From NCBI RefSeq assembly GCF_964355755.1, contig NC_092676.1:4386288-4446287 (forward strand): a stretch of DNA of 60,000 bases, given 5' to 3'. The translations under genes and the position numbers were made by a program. The stretch is from Antedon mediterranea (Eukaryota > Echinodermata > Crinoidea > Comatulida > Antedonidae). Within the stretch, counting starts at the first letter, position 1, and every line of letters begins with the position of its first letter. Positions 26,901 through 33,170 of this stretch are shown here, in pieces. Below the pieces are notes generated by a model that saw nothing but the letters and a program-made list of their open reading frames with translations, ran no database searches and had not been told where the DNA came from.

Positions 26901-28441
26901 AAATATTTGTCCTGCACTGCCCCGCATTGAGTGCATTACAATGATGTGGGAATTGTACTGTACGTGCCATTTTGTAGAAAGTTGCGGGACATTGCATGAA
27001 ATACATACCCAAACATCAATATTTACGCCTGTATTTATATTCCTGAATTGTGCAATGATACGCACCATGGTTGCAGCCGTGCATGTTATTGTGGGAAATG
27101 ACACGCATTTCACGACTAGTTCATGACATGTGGTATAATAATTTGTGCATACTTTACACTGTTTTTTTAGGTAATAGGTTGCCCATGTAGACCATGTGAC
27201 CTAAGGTATGGTGTGTAAACTATTTGTGACAACATTAAATGGCACACACTGAATGCGGAACAGTGAGGACAAAAATGTGTGATAGTGTGAACGGGACATA
27301 AGTAATCATTATAATAAGTGTTGATTACTTCTTTATTTTAGGGAATGAGAACAGGTATGGCATACAATGCAGCAGGAGCACAGCAAATACATAGACCACC
27401 AACACAGCAAAATACAGATCCATTTGTAAGTACGGCAGTCAGCCACAGAGCGCTACATAAATAAGCGCCACAGTCCATTAAGCGCCGCAGTCCAGTAAGC
27501 GCTGCAGTCCAGTAAGCGCCACAGTCTAGTAAGCAGTCATGCCAGTAAGCGCCGCAGTCTAGTAAGTAGTCTAGTAAGTGACGCATTCCAGTAAGCGCCG
27601 CAGTCCAGTAAGCGCCGCAGTCCAGTAAGTGCCACAGTTCAGTAATCGCAACAGTCCAATAAGCGCCACAGTTCAGTAAGCGCAACAGTCCAGTACGCAC
27701 CACACAAGTAAGCGCCACAGTCCACAAAGTGCCACCGTCCAGTAAATGCTGCAGTCTAGTAAGCCCCTCAGTCCAGTACGCACCACACAAGTAAGCGCCA
27801 CAGTCCACAAAGTGCCACCGTCCAGTAAACGTCACAGTCTAGTAAGCTCCTCAGTCCAGTACGCACCACACAAGTAAGCGCCACAGTCCACAAAGTGCCA
27901 CCGTCCAGTAAGCGCCACAGTTCAGTAATCGCAACAGTCCAATAAGCGCCACAGTTCAGTAAGCGCAACAGTCCTGTACGCACCACACAAGTAACCGCCA
28001 CAGTCCACAAAGTGCCACCGTCCAGTAAATGCCGCAGTCTAGTAAGCGCCACAGTCCAGTAAGCGCCACAGTCTAGTAAGCGCCGCAGTCTAGTAAGCGC
28101 TACAGTCCAGTAAGCGCCACAGTCTAGTAAGCGCCACAGTCTAGTAAGCGCCGCAGTCTAGTAAGCGCCGCAGTCTAGTAAGCGCCGCAGTCTAGTAAGC
28201 GCTACAGTCCGGTAAGCGCCACAGTCTAGTAAGCACCACAGTCCACAAAGTGCCACAGTCTAATAAGCGCTGCAGTCCAGTATGTGCTGTTTAGAACAAC
28301 AAGTTTTTTATTAAAATTGACAATTATTTACCAATTATTATATGCTGTAGATGCCTTTATTTGTATAAAATCTTTGATTCAATTTTGAGAAATAACGTTA
28401 TTTCTACTATACTTTTTTTATATTTGCAGGGAAGTCTGTGA
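2854..28441 (+). CDS. PICALM: PICALM/AP180-type clathrin assembly protein, C-terminal half (14 exons)
   Basis: PICALM/AP180 proteins bind PI(4,5)P2 through an N-terminal ANTH domain and recruit clathrin, AP2 and SNAREs at endocytic sites. Seen here: 14 exons with GT-AG borders at 2854-2930, 7189-7306, 7666-7891, 8694-8846, 10630-10746, 11214-11423, 12824-12916, 14778-14846, 16566-16728, 18632-18746, 23018-23047, 26585-26653, 27342-27425 and 28430-28441. They sum to 1536 nt in one frame (511 residues plus TGA). The first exon starts at the family's conserved APSSLLDAL segment, just after the ANTH domain. Next comes a helix ending in KKQALEEEQLRL, then a disordered tail with NPF (EH-domain ligand), DLF and DPF (AP2/clathrin ligands), and blocks matching PICALM: NFDQAFG, GAELLGE, DSTLAHLATNL and GGANWAPQ. 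The ANTH exons must lie left of the window. Family membership is very secure. Individual exons may be alternatively spliced, as in vertebrate PICALM. The symbol denotes family membership, not proven 1:1 orthology with vertebrate PICALM rather than SNAP91. Confidence 0.93.
3173..3325. mobile_element. Palindromic MITE, family A copy 2
   Basis: Starts TTAAGCTCTGTCTACACT and ends AGTGTAGACAGAGCTTTA. The interior has GTTTGACAAAAAAAGTGTG and CATATATGGG-like blocks common to the family. Confidence 0.9.
4500..5610. repeat. About 12 copies of an 80-100 bp hairpin repeat inside the Harbinger-like element
   Basis: Each unit contains ACTATCGTCCGTTAGCTCGG followed by CGTTTAACGGACACAAAAAC, so GTCCGTTA and TAACGGAC form a short dyad. 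The remainder (CTCAGTAAACTGTGGAATGA, TGCTATACTCTATATGCTGT) varies in length through small indels. Confidence 0.9.
5762..6198. repeat. Tandem duplication of about 200 bp within the Harbinger-like element
   Basis: The segment from CAATAATTGTTAATGTACAC to TGTTTTTGGACACACT occurs twice, near 5765-5957 and 6000-6192, with few differences. Short open frames on both strands here are not conserved as proteins and are not called as genes. Confidence 0.85.
6991..7150. mobile_element. Palindromic MITE, family A copy 3
   Basis: Begins AAGCTCTGTCCACACTATC and ends GATAGTGTAGAGCTTAAAG; internal ACCATATTTGGGCACGTCAC. It lies immediately upstream of a PICALM-like exon. Confidence 0.88.
7189..7306 (+). CDS. 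PICALM: PICALM-like exon b (coiled-coil helix)
   Basis: Acceptor TCTCGTAG, donor GTAAGA at 7307; completes the split lysine codon. It encodes PATIATAVSAFTSNLANI, then DPEEKKQALEEEQLRLASM, aligning with the PICALM segment containing EKQAALEEEQARL. Confidence 0.95.
7440..7520 (+). repeat. LINE/SINE 3'-tail-like fragment
   Basis: AGCACCTTGAGCACTTTTAG followed by GTGCGCTATATAAATTATTA and an ATT microsatellite. The GCGCTATATAAAT-(ATT)n form is typical of 3' ends of L2/CR1-type LINEs and their SINE partners. Only about 70 bp are recognisable. Confidence 0.5.
7666..7891 (+). CDS. PICALM: PICALM-like exon c (NPF/DLF tail with internal repeats)
   Basis: Acceptor TATCCACAG, donor GTAAGT at 7892; phase 0 in, 1 out. 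It encodes 75 residues with three imperfect 13-15 residue repeats of the form PFTNT-(S)AP(P)QAVT. The first repeat carries NPF; the next two have SPF. A DLF motif (PSQDLFSVATT) closes the exon. NPF and DLF are ligands for EH domains and clathrin/AP2. Confidence 0.92.
7892..8693 (+). other. Intron with a possible tRNA-like SINE remnant
   Basis: An 802-bp intron. Around 8484-8540, TAGTGGTGAACATGCTTGCT and GGGGTTCAAATCCTGG resemble the A and B boxes of a tRNA-derived SINE head. No acceptor stem pairing is evident. Otherwise nothing is recognised. Confidence 0.45.
8694..8846 (+). CDS. PICALM: PICALM-like exon d
   Basis: Acceptor TGTTTTAG, donor GTAAGA at 8847; phase 1-1. It encodes NSSQSQPTSKPSEDLMGL, then a Gln/Met-rich stretch (QATLQAQSQMMHPGMP) and SGSPWSSPN. 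Low-complexity endocytic tail; DLM may be a weak AP2 or clathrin motif. Confidence 0.88.
8928..9052. mobile_element. Palindromic MITE, family A copy 4
   Basis: TTAAGCTCTGTCTACACTAT at the left, ATAGTGTAGACTGGCTTTAA at the right; a shorter interior with CATCATGTCCATGTATGGGC. Confidence 0.9.
9409..10302. repeat. 30-bp minisatellite in 60-bp dimers, about 30 copies
   Basis: Unit ACTAGATTGAACCAGCTTAA + GCCAACCTAA. Alternate units carry CCAG or CCAT before CTTAAG, giving a 60-bp dimer. Because 30 is a multiple of 3, the minus strand reads as a long repetitive frame (LVQSSLGWLK); this is not a gene. It lies in a PICALM-like intron. Confidence 0.97.
10630..10746 (+). CDS. PICALM: PICALM-like exon e (probable)
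   Basis: Acceptor GTGGATAG, donor AAA|GTATAG at 10747; phase 1-1, so it is skippable without frame loss. It encodes VGRALKVPRPRSPFDDNVG, then NSASAPASIVDSFLGGDNTQ. The donor is weaker than those of its neighbours and no vertebrate counterpart is recalled, so it may be an alternative exon. Confidence 0.7.
10747..11213 (+). other. Intron, nothing recognised
   Basis: A 467-bp AT-rich intron with a poly(T) run near 10838; no repeat or exon-like sequence seen. Confidence 0.7.
11214..11423 (+). CDS. PICALM: PICALM-like exon f (second NPF motif)
   Basis: Acceptor CTATTCTCTAG, donor GTACTT at 11424; phase 1-1. It encodes 69 complete residues plus split codons at both ends, beginning LAPTNPFTNTAKPSIGSPSR, with a second NPF in the same PFTNT context as exon c. 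Then come RHSWTPSILEPEGG and ADLEAFFSSPSVSPS. The donor GTACTT is weak. Confidence 0.9.
11450..11640. repeat. 33-bp minisatellite, about 5.5 copies
   Basis: Unit GACTCCTCCCTCTTGTGTTT + GGATGTTTGTCAT. It reads open in several frames because the period is divisible by 3. Confidence 0.93.
12571..12736. mobile_element. Palindromic MITE, family A copy 5
   Basis: CTTAAGCTCTGTCTATACTA at the left, GATAGTGTAGACACAACTTA at the right, with the longest interior: two ATATGGTAGTGATATG blocks plus CATATATGGGCACATCA. Confidence 0.9.
12824..12916 (+). CDS. PICALM: PICALM-like exon g
   Basis: Acceptor AATTTTCAG, donor GTAATA at 12917; phase 1-1. It encodes GMLPPTNSPSPSTNSLIDPG, then LTAYSARPIQT. Low-complexity tail. 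Confidence 0.88.
12917..14777 (+). other. Intron with a 45-bp minisatellite
   Basis: AT-rich intron whose only recognisable content is the array at 13766-14402. Confidence 0.75.
13766..14402. repeat. 45-bp minisatellite, about 14 copies
   Basis: Unit CTGGTACCTTGGAATTTCCC + CTGGGATGACAGTGTGCGTG + ACACC. Occasional 3-bp deletions keep the frame, producing long repetitive open frames on both strands that are not genes. Confidence 0.96.
14778..14846 (+). CDS. PICALM: PICALM-like exon h
   Basis: Acceptor CATTGTTAG, donor GTAGGT at 14847; phase 1-1. It encodes GVMQTQVGANFDQAFG then TASTKTS, matching the PICALM block containing NVDFESVFG. Confidence 0.92.
14847..16565 (+). other. Intron with a TTAA-flanked MITE
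   Basis: Contains the 557-bp inverted-repeat element at 15563-16119. Two GGCATGCA(T/A)AATCAATTTAC segments near 16145 and 16310 mark a short local duplication of about 165 bp. No exon is seen. Confidence 0.75.
15563..16119. mobile_element. MITE family B with TTAA ends, 557 bp
   Basis: Left end TTAAAGATGTATTGTCCC and right end GGGACAATACATCTTTAA are perfect inverted copies of about 20 bp. The outermost TTAA on both sides suggests a TTAA target site. A lone similar end (TTAAAGATGTGTTGTCCCTG) occurs at 25149. Confidence 0.88.
16566..16728 (+). CDS. PICALM: PICALM-like exon i
   Basis: Acceptor AATTTCAG, donor GTAATT at 16729; phase 1 in, 2 out. It encodes GGAELLGEVMQPMNKRIEP, then KDIDSTLAHLATNLNMKGG, aligning with PICALM blocks GGFDELGGLLKP and DLDSSLANLVGNL. 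Confidence 0.95.
16729..18631 (+). other. Intron with a 91-bp array and degenerate 36-bp-type sequence
   Basis: Holds the array at 17048-17690 and, at about 17865-18155, dispersed divergent copies of TTGATTGGCTGGTTGATTGA-like sequence related to the 36-bp array at 19130-20925 in the next intron. Confidence 0.75.
17048..17690. repeat. About 91-bp pyrimidine-rich tandem repeat, about 7 copies
   Basis: Unit contains CTTCTCTTCCCCATCTTCTC, CCACACCCCCTCCTCATCCT and CAATCTCACTGTACTTTGTG, ending in a TATTATATA/TATTATAA variant. Two units carry internal duplications of the CCCACACCCCCTCCT part. Confidence 0.95.
18632..18746 (+). CDS. PICALM: PICALM-like exon j
   Basis: Acceptor AATTTTCAG, donor GTAAGA at 18747; phase 2 in, 0 out. 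It encodes KADHQWTKNPSKNMKTGG, then ANWAPQQTTSTTTWPQGQQ, aligning with PICALM blocks with NWSQPGEKKLTGGSNWQP and TTAWN. Confidence 0.95.
19130..20925. repeat. 36-bp satellite, about 50 near-identical copies in two variants
   Basis: Unit GATTGAAACAAGTCAAAGAA + AGTTGATTGGCTGGTT. Nearly the only variation is G or T in TTG(G/T)CTGG. Three frames stay open for about 600 codons because 36 is divisible by 3 and no unit carries a stop; no start context, splice logic or family match supports a protein. The left flank (18865-19130) holds older, diverged units; the right end is abrupt. Confidence 0.97.
21190..21470. repeat. (CAT/ATC)n simple repeat
   Basis: Trinucleotide CAT/ATC tract with CTT and ACC variants, as at the left window edge. 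Open frames across it are composition artefacts. Confidence 0.95.
21493..22070. mobile_element. MITE family C with TTAA ends, about 580 bp
   Basis: Left ATTAAAGTGGAGGTG and right CACCTCCACTTTAAT are inverted copies of 15 bp. TTAA sits at both termini. The interior includes GTAACGTGACCTCAACTAAG and a poly(A)/poly(T) dyad near 21940; no coding sequence. Confidence 0.85.
23018..23047 (+). CDS. PICALM: PICALM-like micro-exon k
   Basis: A 30-nt exon, acceptor TTCTTAAAG, donor GTAAGT at 23048, phase 0-0, encoding EGIQSQPPKP. Symmetric and short, so probably alternatively spliced. Confidence 0.75.
24057..24310 (+). mobile_element. 5'-truncated SINE, same family as 49545-49865
   Basis: Shares TAGTACATCTTTCGAGACGA, GTAGGGG..ACCCCGGTGT and AGTACATCACAGCCACTG, and a CAGT(C/T)..TTGA..AAGAGGT 3' part, with the full copy. 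Of the tRNA head only GTGGTTAAGGAC remains. It carries an internal direct duplication (CAGCCACTGTGAGTAGGCTA twice). Confidence 0.8.
25470..25604. mobile_element. Small palindromic MITE, family D
   Basis: TTCTACTAGGATGTAACGCA at the left is inversely matched by TGCGTTCCATCCAAGTAGGA at the right. Inner TTGACCAATCACAAGCGA matches TCGTGATTGGTCAAATTA. A related copy lies at about 29925-30050. Confidence 0.75.
26585..26653 (+). CDS. PICALM: PICALM-like exon l
   Basis: Acceptor TGTTGTTGCAG, donor GTATGT at 26654; phase 0-0. It encodes GGQPADWRSGAFSGQF, then VAPNQQM. Confidence 0.85.
26654..27341 (+). other. Intron, nothing recognised
   Basis: A 688-bp intron. A GC-richer stretch (26890-27130) has overlapping open frames on both strands without splice sites or family resemblance. 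Confidence 0.65.
27342..27425 (+). CDS. PICALM: PICALM-like exon m (DPF)
   Basis: Acceptor CTTTATTTTAG, donor GTAAGT at 27426; phase 0-0. It encodes GMRTGMAYNAAGAQQIH, then RPPTQQNTDPF, ending in a DPF motif (AP2 alpha-ear ligand class). Confidence 0.9.
27426..28285. repeat. 17-bp minisatellite starting at a splice donor, about 50 copies
   Basis: Unit AGTCCAGTAAGCGCCGC with C/T and A/G variants, plus a longer composite (CACACAAGTAAGCGCCACAG, TCCACAAAGTGCCACCGTCC) used three to four times around 27700-28040. It begins directly at the donor GTAAGTACGGCAGTC, which itself resembles a unit. Confidence 0.95.
28430..28441 (+). CDS. PICALM: PICALM-like last coding exon n
   Basis: Acceptor TATATTTGCAG, then GGA AGT CTG TGA. 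The protein ends ...NTDPFGSL. The stop lies 9 codons-worth of bases or fewer from the acceptor, with the 3' UTR in the same exon; the first AATAAA is at 28456. Confidence 0.9.
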   Translation, partial: GSL

Positions 28442-29924
28442 AGCTAACTGTGACAAATAAAGATATATATACACAAGTTAGCTCTTTTAAGAACTAAACA
28501 TATTCATCTGAAAAAGAAGAAAATATAAAAATATTTAATCATAGCGACATTAAAAGTGTCAGAAATATCATAATTTACAGGATGTAGCAAACTGGTTTTT
28601 AGTTAATAATATTTGTTACCAATGAATTATAAACATTGTAATTGTCACCCAAAATCATTGTTTTCCTCACAAATTTTCAGAAGAGGAAATATATCTTGAA
28701 ACAACATATATTAAATCATTTTATATGGATAGAGTTACAATTAATTTAATGTAAACAATTAAAATTGTAATTGAGTTGTTTAAATATCTGAGAGAAATCC
28801 TCCTGTTGTCGATCATGCTAGTAATTCTGTAGAAAGTGAGTTTATATTTTTTATCTGGAGATGTGAATTACATTGTATATTATATAATTTTGTTATATAA
28901 AATGTTGGTTTAGATCAACAAATTATCCGTGTGTTTATACTATGATGCTAACACGATAAATTGTGAAATGGAAATATGAATACATGTAACAAATATGTAT
29001 TTAAAATTAAAGAGATACATACATTTGATAAATTTATATTTCATAACAAATGAAATAGTAGTTAAAATATCAAAGGGACAACCATAGGACCCAAGAAAGT
29101 GTCCCTTTAATTGTGGGTGTCCCTTGAATAGGGGTGTCCAAAAGGAGGGGGTTCAACTTTATGTAAATAAAATAAGGAATAGCCAATGTGTCTCATACAG
29201 TTGTTATTTTTTTGTTATGGTCATAGTATAAACACATTTTAGGAAATTTTCAGTTTTTTAAAGTAATTCCGAAAATCTTTATTTTATTTATTTCTGATTC
29301 TTCATATTTCTTGTTTAATTGCTGCCATTGTTTTTAAAACATGAACCAAATACTTTGCCACCTGCAATACTGACCACATGTGCTCAATATGACCCCAAGT
29401 GACCCCATATTAATTAGTAAATTCAGTAACTGATTCATAATTGTAGATTAATTAACAGTTTTTTGTAACGAGCAATAGATGGGTTACAAACAATTATTTG
29501 TTTATGAAACTTATATATAAATTTTTCCTTCGGTCCTATATTTTTATTTTTGTTATTATATGTTTTTGTTTATTATAATAATATATAATTATAAATGTAT
29601 AATATTACTGTACTAAGACTATAAACATGTTTAGTATAATAGTATTGCATGCTATGTTGAACTCTATCCGTGTTTATATACAAGTATGTGTACCACTTAT
29701 ACAATAGACTATATGTTCAAACATTGTTGTAATGCCTTCATTTTTTATAGACATATGGCTTCTGATTTATCTGAATAAGACAATTGAGCAGAGGTGTTTT
29801 TATAGTCCTGGTTCGCGCTAGAAATTTGTATGGAGTCATGGTTCACGCTAGAGAGTTGTTATCGGGAGCAAACCAATCGTGTCAGTCTGTGTAAGAAATT
29901 GGTTCCCAAGCGATCTTGGTTCCC

Positions 29925-30050
29925 AAGTCGAAACACAAGGACGTAACGCAACATAAGTGATTTGACCAATCACAAGCGATGGATTATTCGAACTGTCGCC
30001 TGTCATTGGTTAACTCGCTTGCTGTGCACCTCTAGTGTGAACCAATAGTC
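29925..30050. mobile_element. Palindromic MITE, family D second copy
   Basis: AAGGACGTAACGCAACATAA and TTTGACCAATCACAAGCGA match the left arm of the 25470 copy; the right arm (TGTCATTGGTTAACTCGCTT) is more diverged. Confidence 0.6.
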
Positions 30051-30689
30051 GACTAAACAGAATCTGGTTATTATGATTGGAAACCGATTTTTATCAGCCC
30101 TAGTATGTATTGCAAATCAGGGTTACCGGTAAAATGACGTCAGTAATTTTGTGCGTGTGAACAGGGGATTTGATTTATGCCTGTGATTGGTGACCGTGTG
30201 TAAACAGAGCCTGGCAGTGGCATACTCATTTGGCATACAAGTATGTTTAGCATAAATTTACATTAAAGTGCGCAATATGTATTGCGACAACTGTGTTATT
30301 CACTCACTCTTTTCTCTATCAAAGTTAAATATAATCTTACAGATTGACTTGTCATTATATTAGATATCGCCCTGAGACCTATCAAAGTTATATCGGAGTT
30401 ATAATCGGATATCTCGTAAGCGGTCCCAGTGTGGTCGCTTACGGGAGGTTCAACTGTATAGGCCTCATATTGTTATTGTCCAATTTTTTTAACGAATATT
30501 ACATTTTGTTTGACAAAATTTGGCAATTAAACATTTTAGGTAGGCCTCTTTGGAAGGAAAAAAGCGATAATATAATAGTACTATATGCACATAATATTAA
30601 GTTATCATTGTATTATGGAGTCATATTAATCAAATATGTCAACAAACAAAAAAAATTGAAATTAAAAAATTAAATTATGCCATAATATT

Positions 30690-31480
30690 GTTATATATAA
30701 AAAATTCCATCTACTATAGTATAGAAATTTTCGAAAAATTGACATGCAATAAATGTCGACCCATTTCGACATTGCAGTGACATGCGCAGAATCGTATACG
30801 ATTTCGACCTTTTTCTGTTTTTAGAAAAAGTCTGGAAAGTATGGAAATATACATGCATTTATAGAAATATTAGAGCATATTAAATGAAATTAAAAAACGC
30901 CATGTTTTGGGTGATTTTTTTGGTTACTATGACTCTAAGATGATGATAACGCAACATATGCGCATATATAGTAATATTATTGCATAATTATTGAATTTTA
31001 AAGAGTCGATATTTTGGCTATTTTTGAAAAAAATCCCTGTACTATAGTACACGGACATTTTCAAAAAATGACAAAATTTCGACGCTTTTATTTGTTGACA
31101 TACCTAAATGAAATTCTTTCAAGATACCTACAGTTAATATGACTCTATAAAGTTGTGCATATTATGGCAATATTATTGCATAATAATTTAATTTTAAATA
31201 ATCGATGTTTTGGCCATTTTTGAAAAAAGCCCTGTTTTCGAAAAATTACCAAATTTCGACCCTTTTATTTGTTGACATAACTAGTTACTATGACTCTATA
31301 AGATGATGATAACGCAATATATGTGCATATATGGCAATAGTATGGCATAATAATTGAATTTTAAATAGTCGATATTTTGGCCTTTTTTGAAAAAAATCCC
31401 TGTACTAGTACAGGAATTTTTTAAGAAAATGGCAAAATTTCGACCCTTTTATTTTTCGACAAAAGTGTGTATTATGGCTC
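30690..31480. repeat. Diverged tandem repeat, units of about 150-200 bp
   Basis: Blocks GTCGATATTTTGGC(C/T)..TTTTTGAAAAAA, CCCTGTACTA(TA)GTAC, AAATTTCGACCCTTTTATTT and ATGACTCTATAAGATGATGA recur three to four times with indels. Confidence 0.8.
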
Positions 31481-31950
31481 TATAATTTTTTTTTTCTCTC
31501 TTTGGTTTGGTGTGTGCCTCTCTTCATATACATATACATAAGTAAATAAGGGTTAGTACACTACCAGTGTCTAACTAATACTCCTGTTATATTCCCAATA
31601 TTCATTTTCTCATTTAGAATGTTCAATTCTTGCAAACATTTTTAAACAATTACGTTACCTTCAATTATTAGAATATTGTTATGTGTTATGATATGGACTT
31701 TGTTCTGAAATAAAAGTGAATTGAATTGAATTTCATTTAGCCTTTGTTCTAAAAAACCTTAGATAATAATCAATAGTACAATAGTCAATTCACATTCATT
31801 ACTGTTTATCTTAAATCTATATGTAATTGCTTATTCGAACAAAACAATTAAATATTAATATCAACTACTAACCAAAGTAATACACCTGGTGAACTGATTT
31901 ATCTAAATTATTTAAAACTCTTTTGCAACAATACTAAAAGAAACAATATT

Positions 31951-32098
31951 ATGTCAAACGTTGAGATGACTTTGGGAGATAAAGTTTACTACGCACATCA
32001 CGGTACTGAATTGCGTAAGAAGATGTTTGTCTTTAAAGTGGTAATAATATTGGTGGAGTTATCGTTTTCTAGTTGTGCTGATGTTGGTTCAAATGCCG
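31951..32098 (+). CDS. Signal-peptide exon, probable first exon of the SRCR-LRR gene
   Basis: A frame opens at 31951, with a second in-frame ATG at 32023. From the second, the peptide MFVFKVVIILVELSFSS, then CADVGSNA, has the short basic start, hydrophobic core and small residues of a signal peptide. The exon ends g|GTATGA at 32099 in phase 1, exactly the phase needed to join the phase 1-1 SRCR exons. The ATG at 32023 is preferred because it puts the hydrophobic segment at the N terminus; the longer version would bury it 24 residues in. The first joined exon would be 11.7 kb downstream, across the satellite. Linkage is inferred from phase, orientation and order. Confidence 0.55.
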
Positions 32099-32958
32099 GT
32101 ATGATTCGTTCTTTTAATATTTATCATTTGTAATAGATATTATAATATAGTAGGGTGATTATAATAATTGATGACCTTTTCAGAATTTGTGGCAGGTCTA
32201 ACCATCCTTATTTTACAACATTTATTATTCTATGATGTTTTATTGAAATGAAATGAAAATATCTTTTACCTTTATGATATACTGTGATCAAATTCTTTAG
32301 TTAATGTTTACCTTTTAATGAACAAATAGTAACATTTGAATTTCAAGGGTATTTCTCATTTGTTCAAGAACTATATTGTTCATCGTCACCTTTCGATGTA
32401 TCCACACACTTAAGGCCGGTTCCCACTGAGCACTACACGCGCGTCAAGCGTCAAAACAAAGAAGCTTGAAAAAGTTGTCCGTTTTGGGGAGCAACAACTG
32501 AAAAGTTAACATATACTATACCGCATTTCTAAGCTGTTTGCGAGCTGTACAGTCTTAAGAACATTTCATAAATTTGCCAAAACACATTAAAGCATTTTGT
32601 AGTTCCAAGAATATATAACATTTTATCACTATTGTTACTGGTGCAAAATATTTCCCATAGATCTAACTCATTATGCTAAATTAAACAAAACACGTCTCAA
32701 TTTCCCCGCATCATCATCATCATTTCGTCGTCGGTCGTCGCAATCCGTCGCAGAGACAGTACATTACATTTTCTGTGTAGGTCTAGGCCTATATGGTTAC
32801 AAGAGAATCGGAGACAATGGCTATATGAAGCTAATTAACATATTATTCAGGTGTAAGCAAACATAACACCCTCTTTTCGTTAAAGTAGTACAATTAAAAT
32901 TTTCCTTTAGTGTCAAATTTTTACTTTAATAAATCATCACAATAAAACACATTCTACT
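32099..32958. other. Intron 1, left part
   Basis: AT-rich sequence. GGTTCCCACTGAGCACTACA followed by CGCGCGTCAAGCGTC near 32417-32452 looks like one end of a transposon, but no partner end was found. No exon recognised. Confidence 0.5.
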
Positions 32959-33162
32959 TTAAATTACCATCTGTATTATTGCAAAATGTTCATTTATATT
33001 CAACTTTTCTGGTTTCCTCAAATACTCGACCAGGATCTTGTCTCTACAGAGTGCAGTGCTTCCTCTCGCTGCAAACTTGTAAGAGGGTGTGTTCCAAAGT
33101 ACTAGTTTTGGGGATTGTAACTTCTTGAGTAGATTCGGCATATTTTTGTCGCCGCCGAACAT
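32959..33162 (-). CDS. Short unrecognised open frame, possible first exon or gene relic
   Basis: Reads MFGGDKNMPNLLKKLQSP, later KFAARGSTALCRDKILVEY and LRKPEKLNINEHFAIIQM, then GTAATT (a possible donor directly after the ATG of ...QM) before a stop two codons on. Composition looks protein-like and is not repeat-derived. No family was recognised. Its start region is similar to the 83-bp satellite read on the same strand (see findings), so it may be the source gene of that satellite, or a relic of it. Whether it is expressed cannot be judged. Confidence 0.4.
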   Translation of the reverse strand: MFGGDKNMPNLLKKLQSPKLVLWNTPSYKFAARGSTALCRDKILVEYLRKPEKLNINEHFAIIQMVI

Positions 33163-33170
33163 ACAGCTTT

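Larger units (their letters stand above)
28442..31950. other. 3' UTR and intergenic region
   Basis: AATAAA at 28456 and again near 29166 are candidate poly(A) signals; the true end cannot be fixed. The region holds a family D palindromic element (about 29925-30050) and a roughly 150-200 bp tandem repeat (30690-31480). TCTGAAATAAAAGTGAATTG at about 31704 is another plausible poly(A) signal of an unseen transcript. No protein-coding gene recognised. Confidence 0.65.

Noticed and set aside
27338-28052. 165- and 94-codon minus-strand frames
   Set aside because: They cover the 17-bp array and exon m in antisense, with the repeated motif LDCGAYWT; no independent support.
30344-30673. 109-codon frame
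   Set aside because: Low-complexity hydrophobic AT-rich translation with no domain or splice logic. The stretch resembles transposon-end DNA (GGGAGGTTCAACTGTA) rather than a gene, but no partner end was found.
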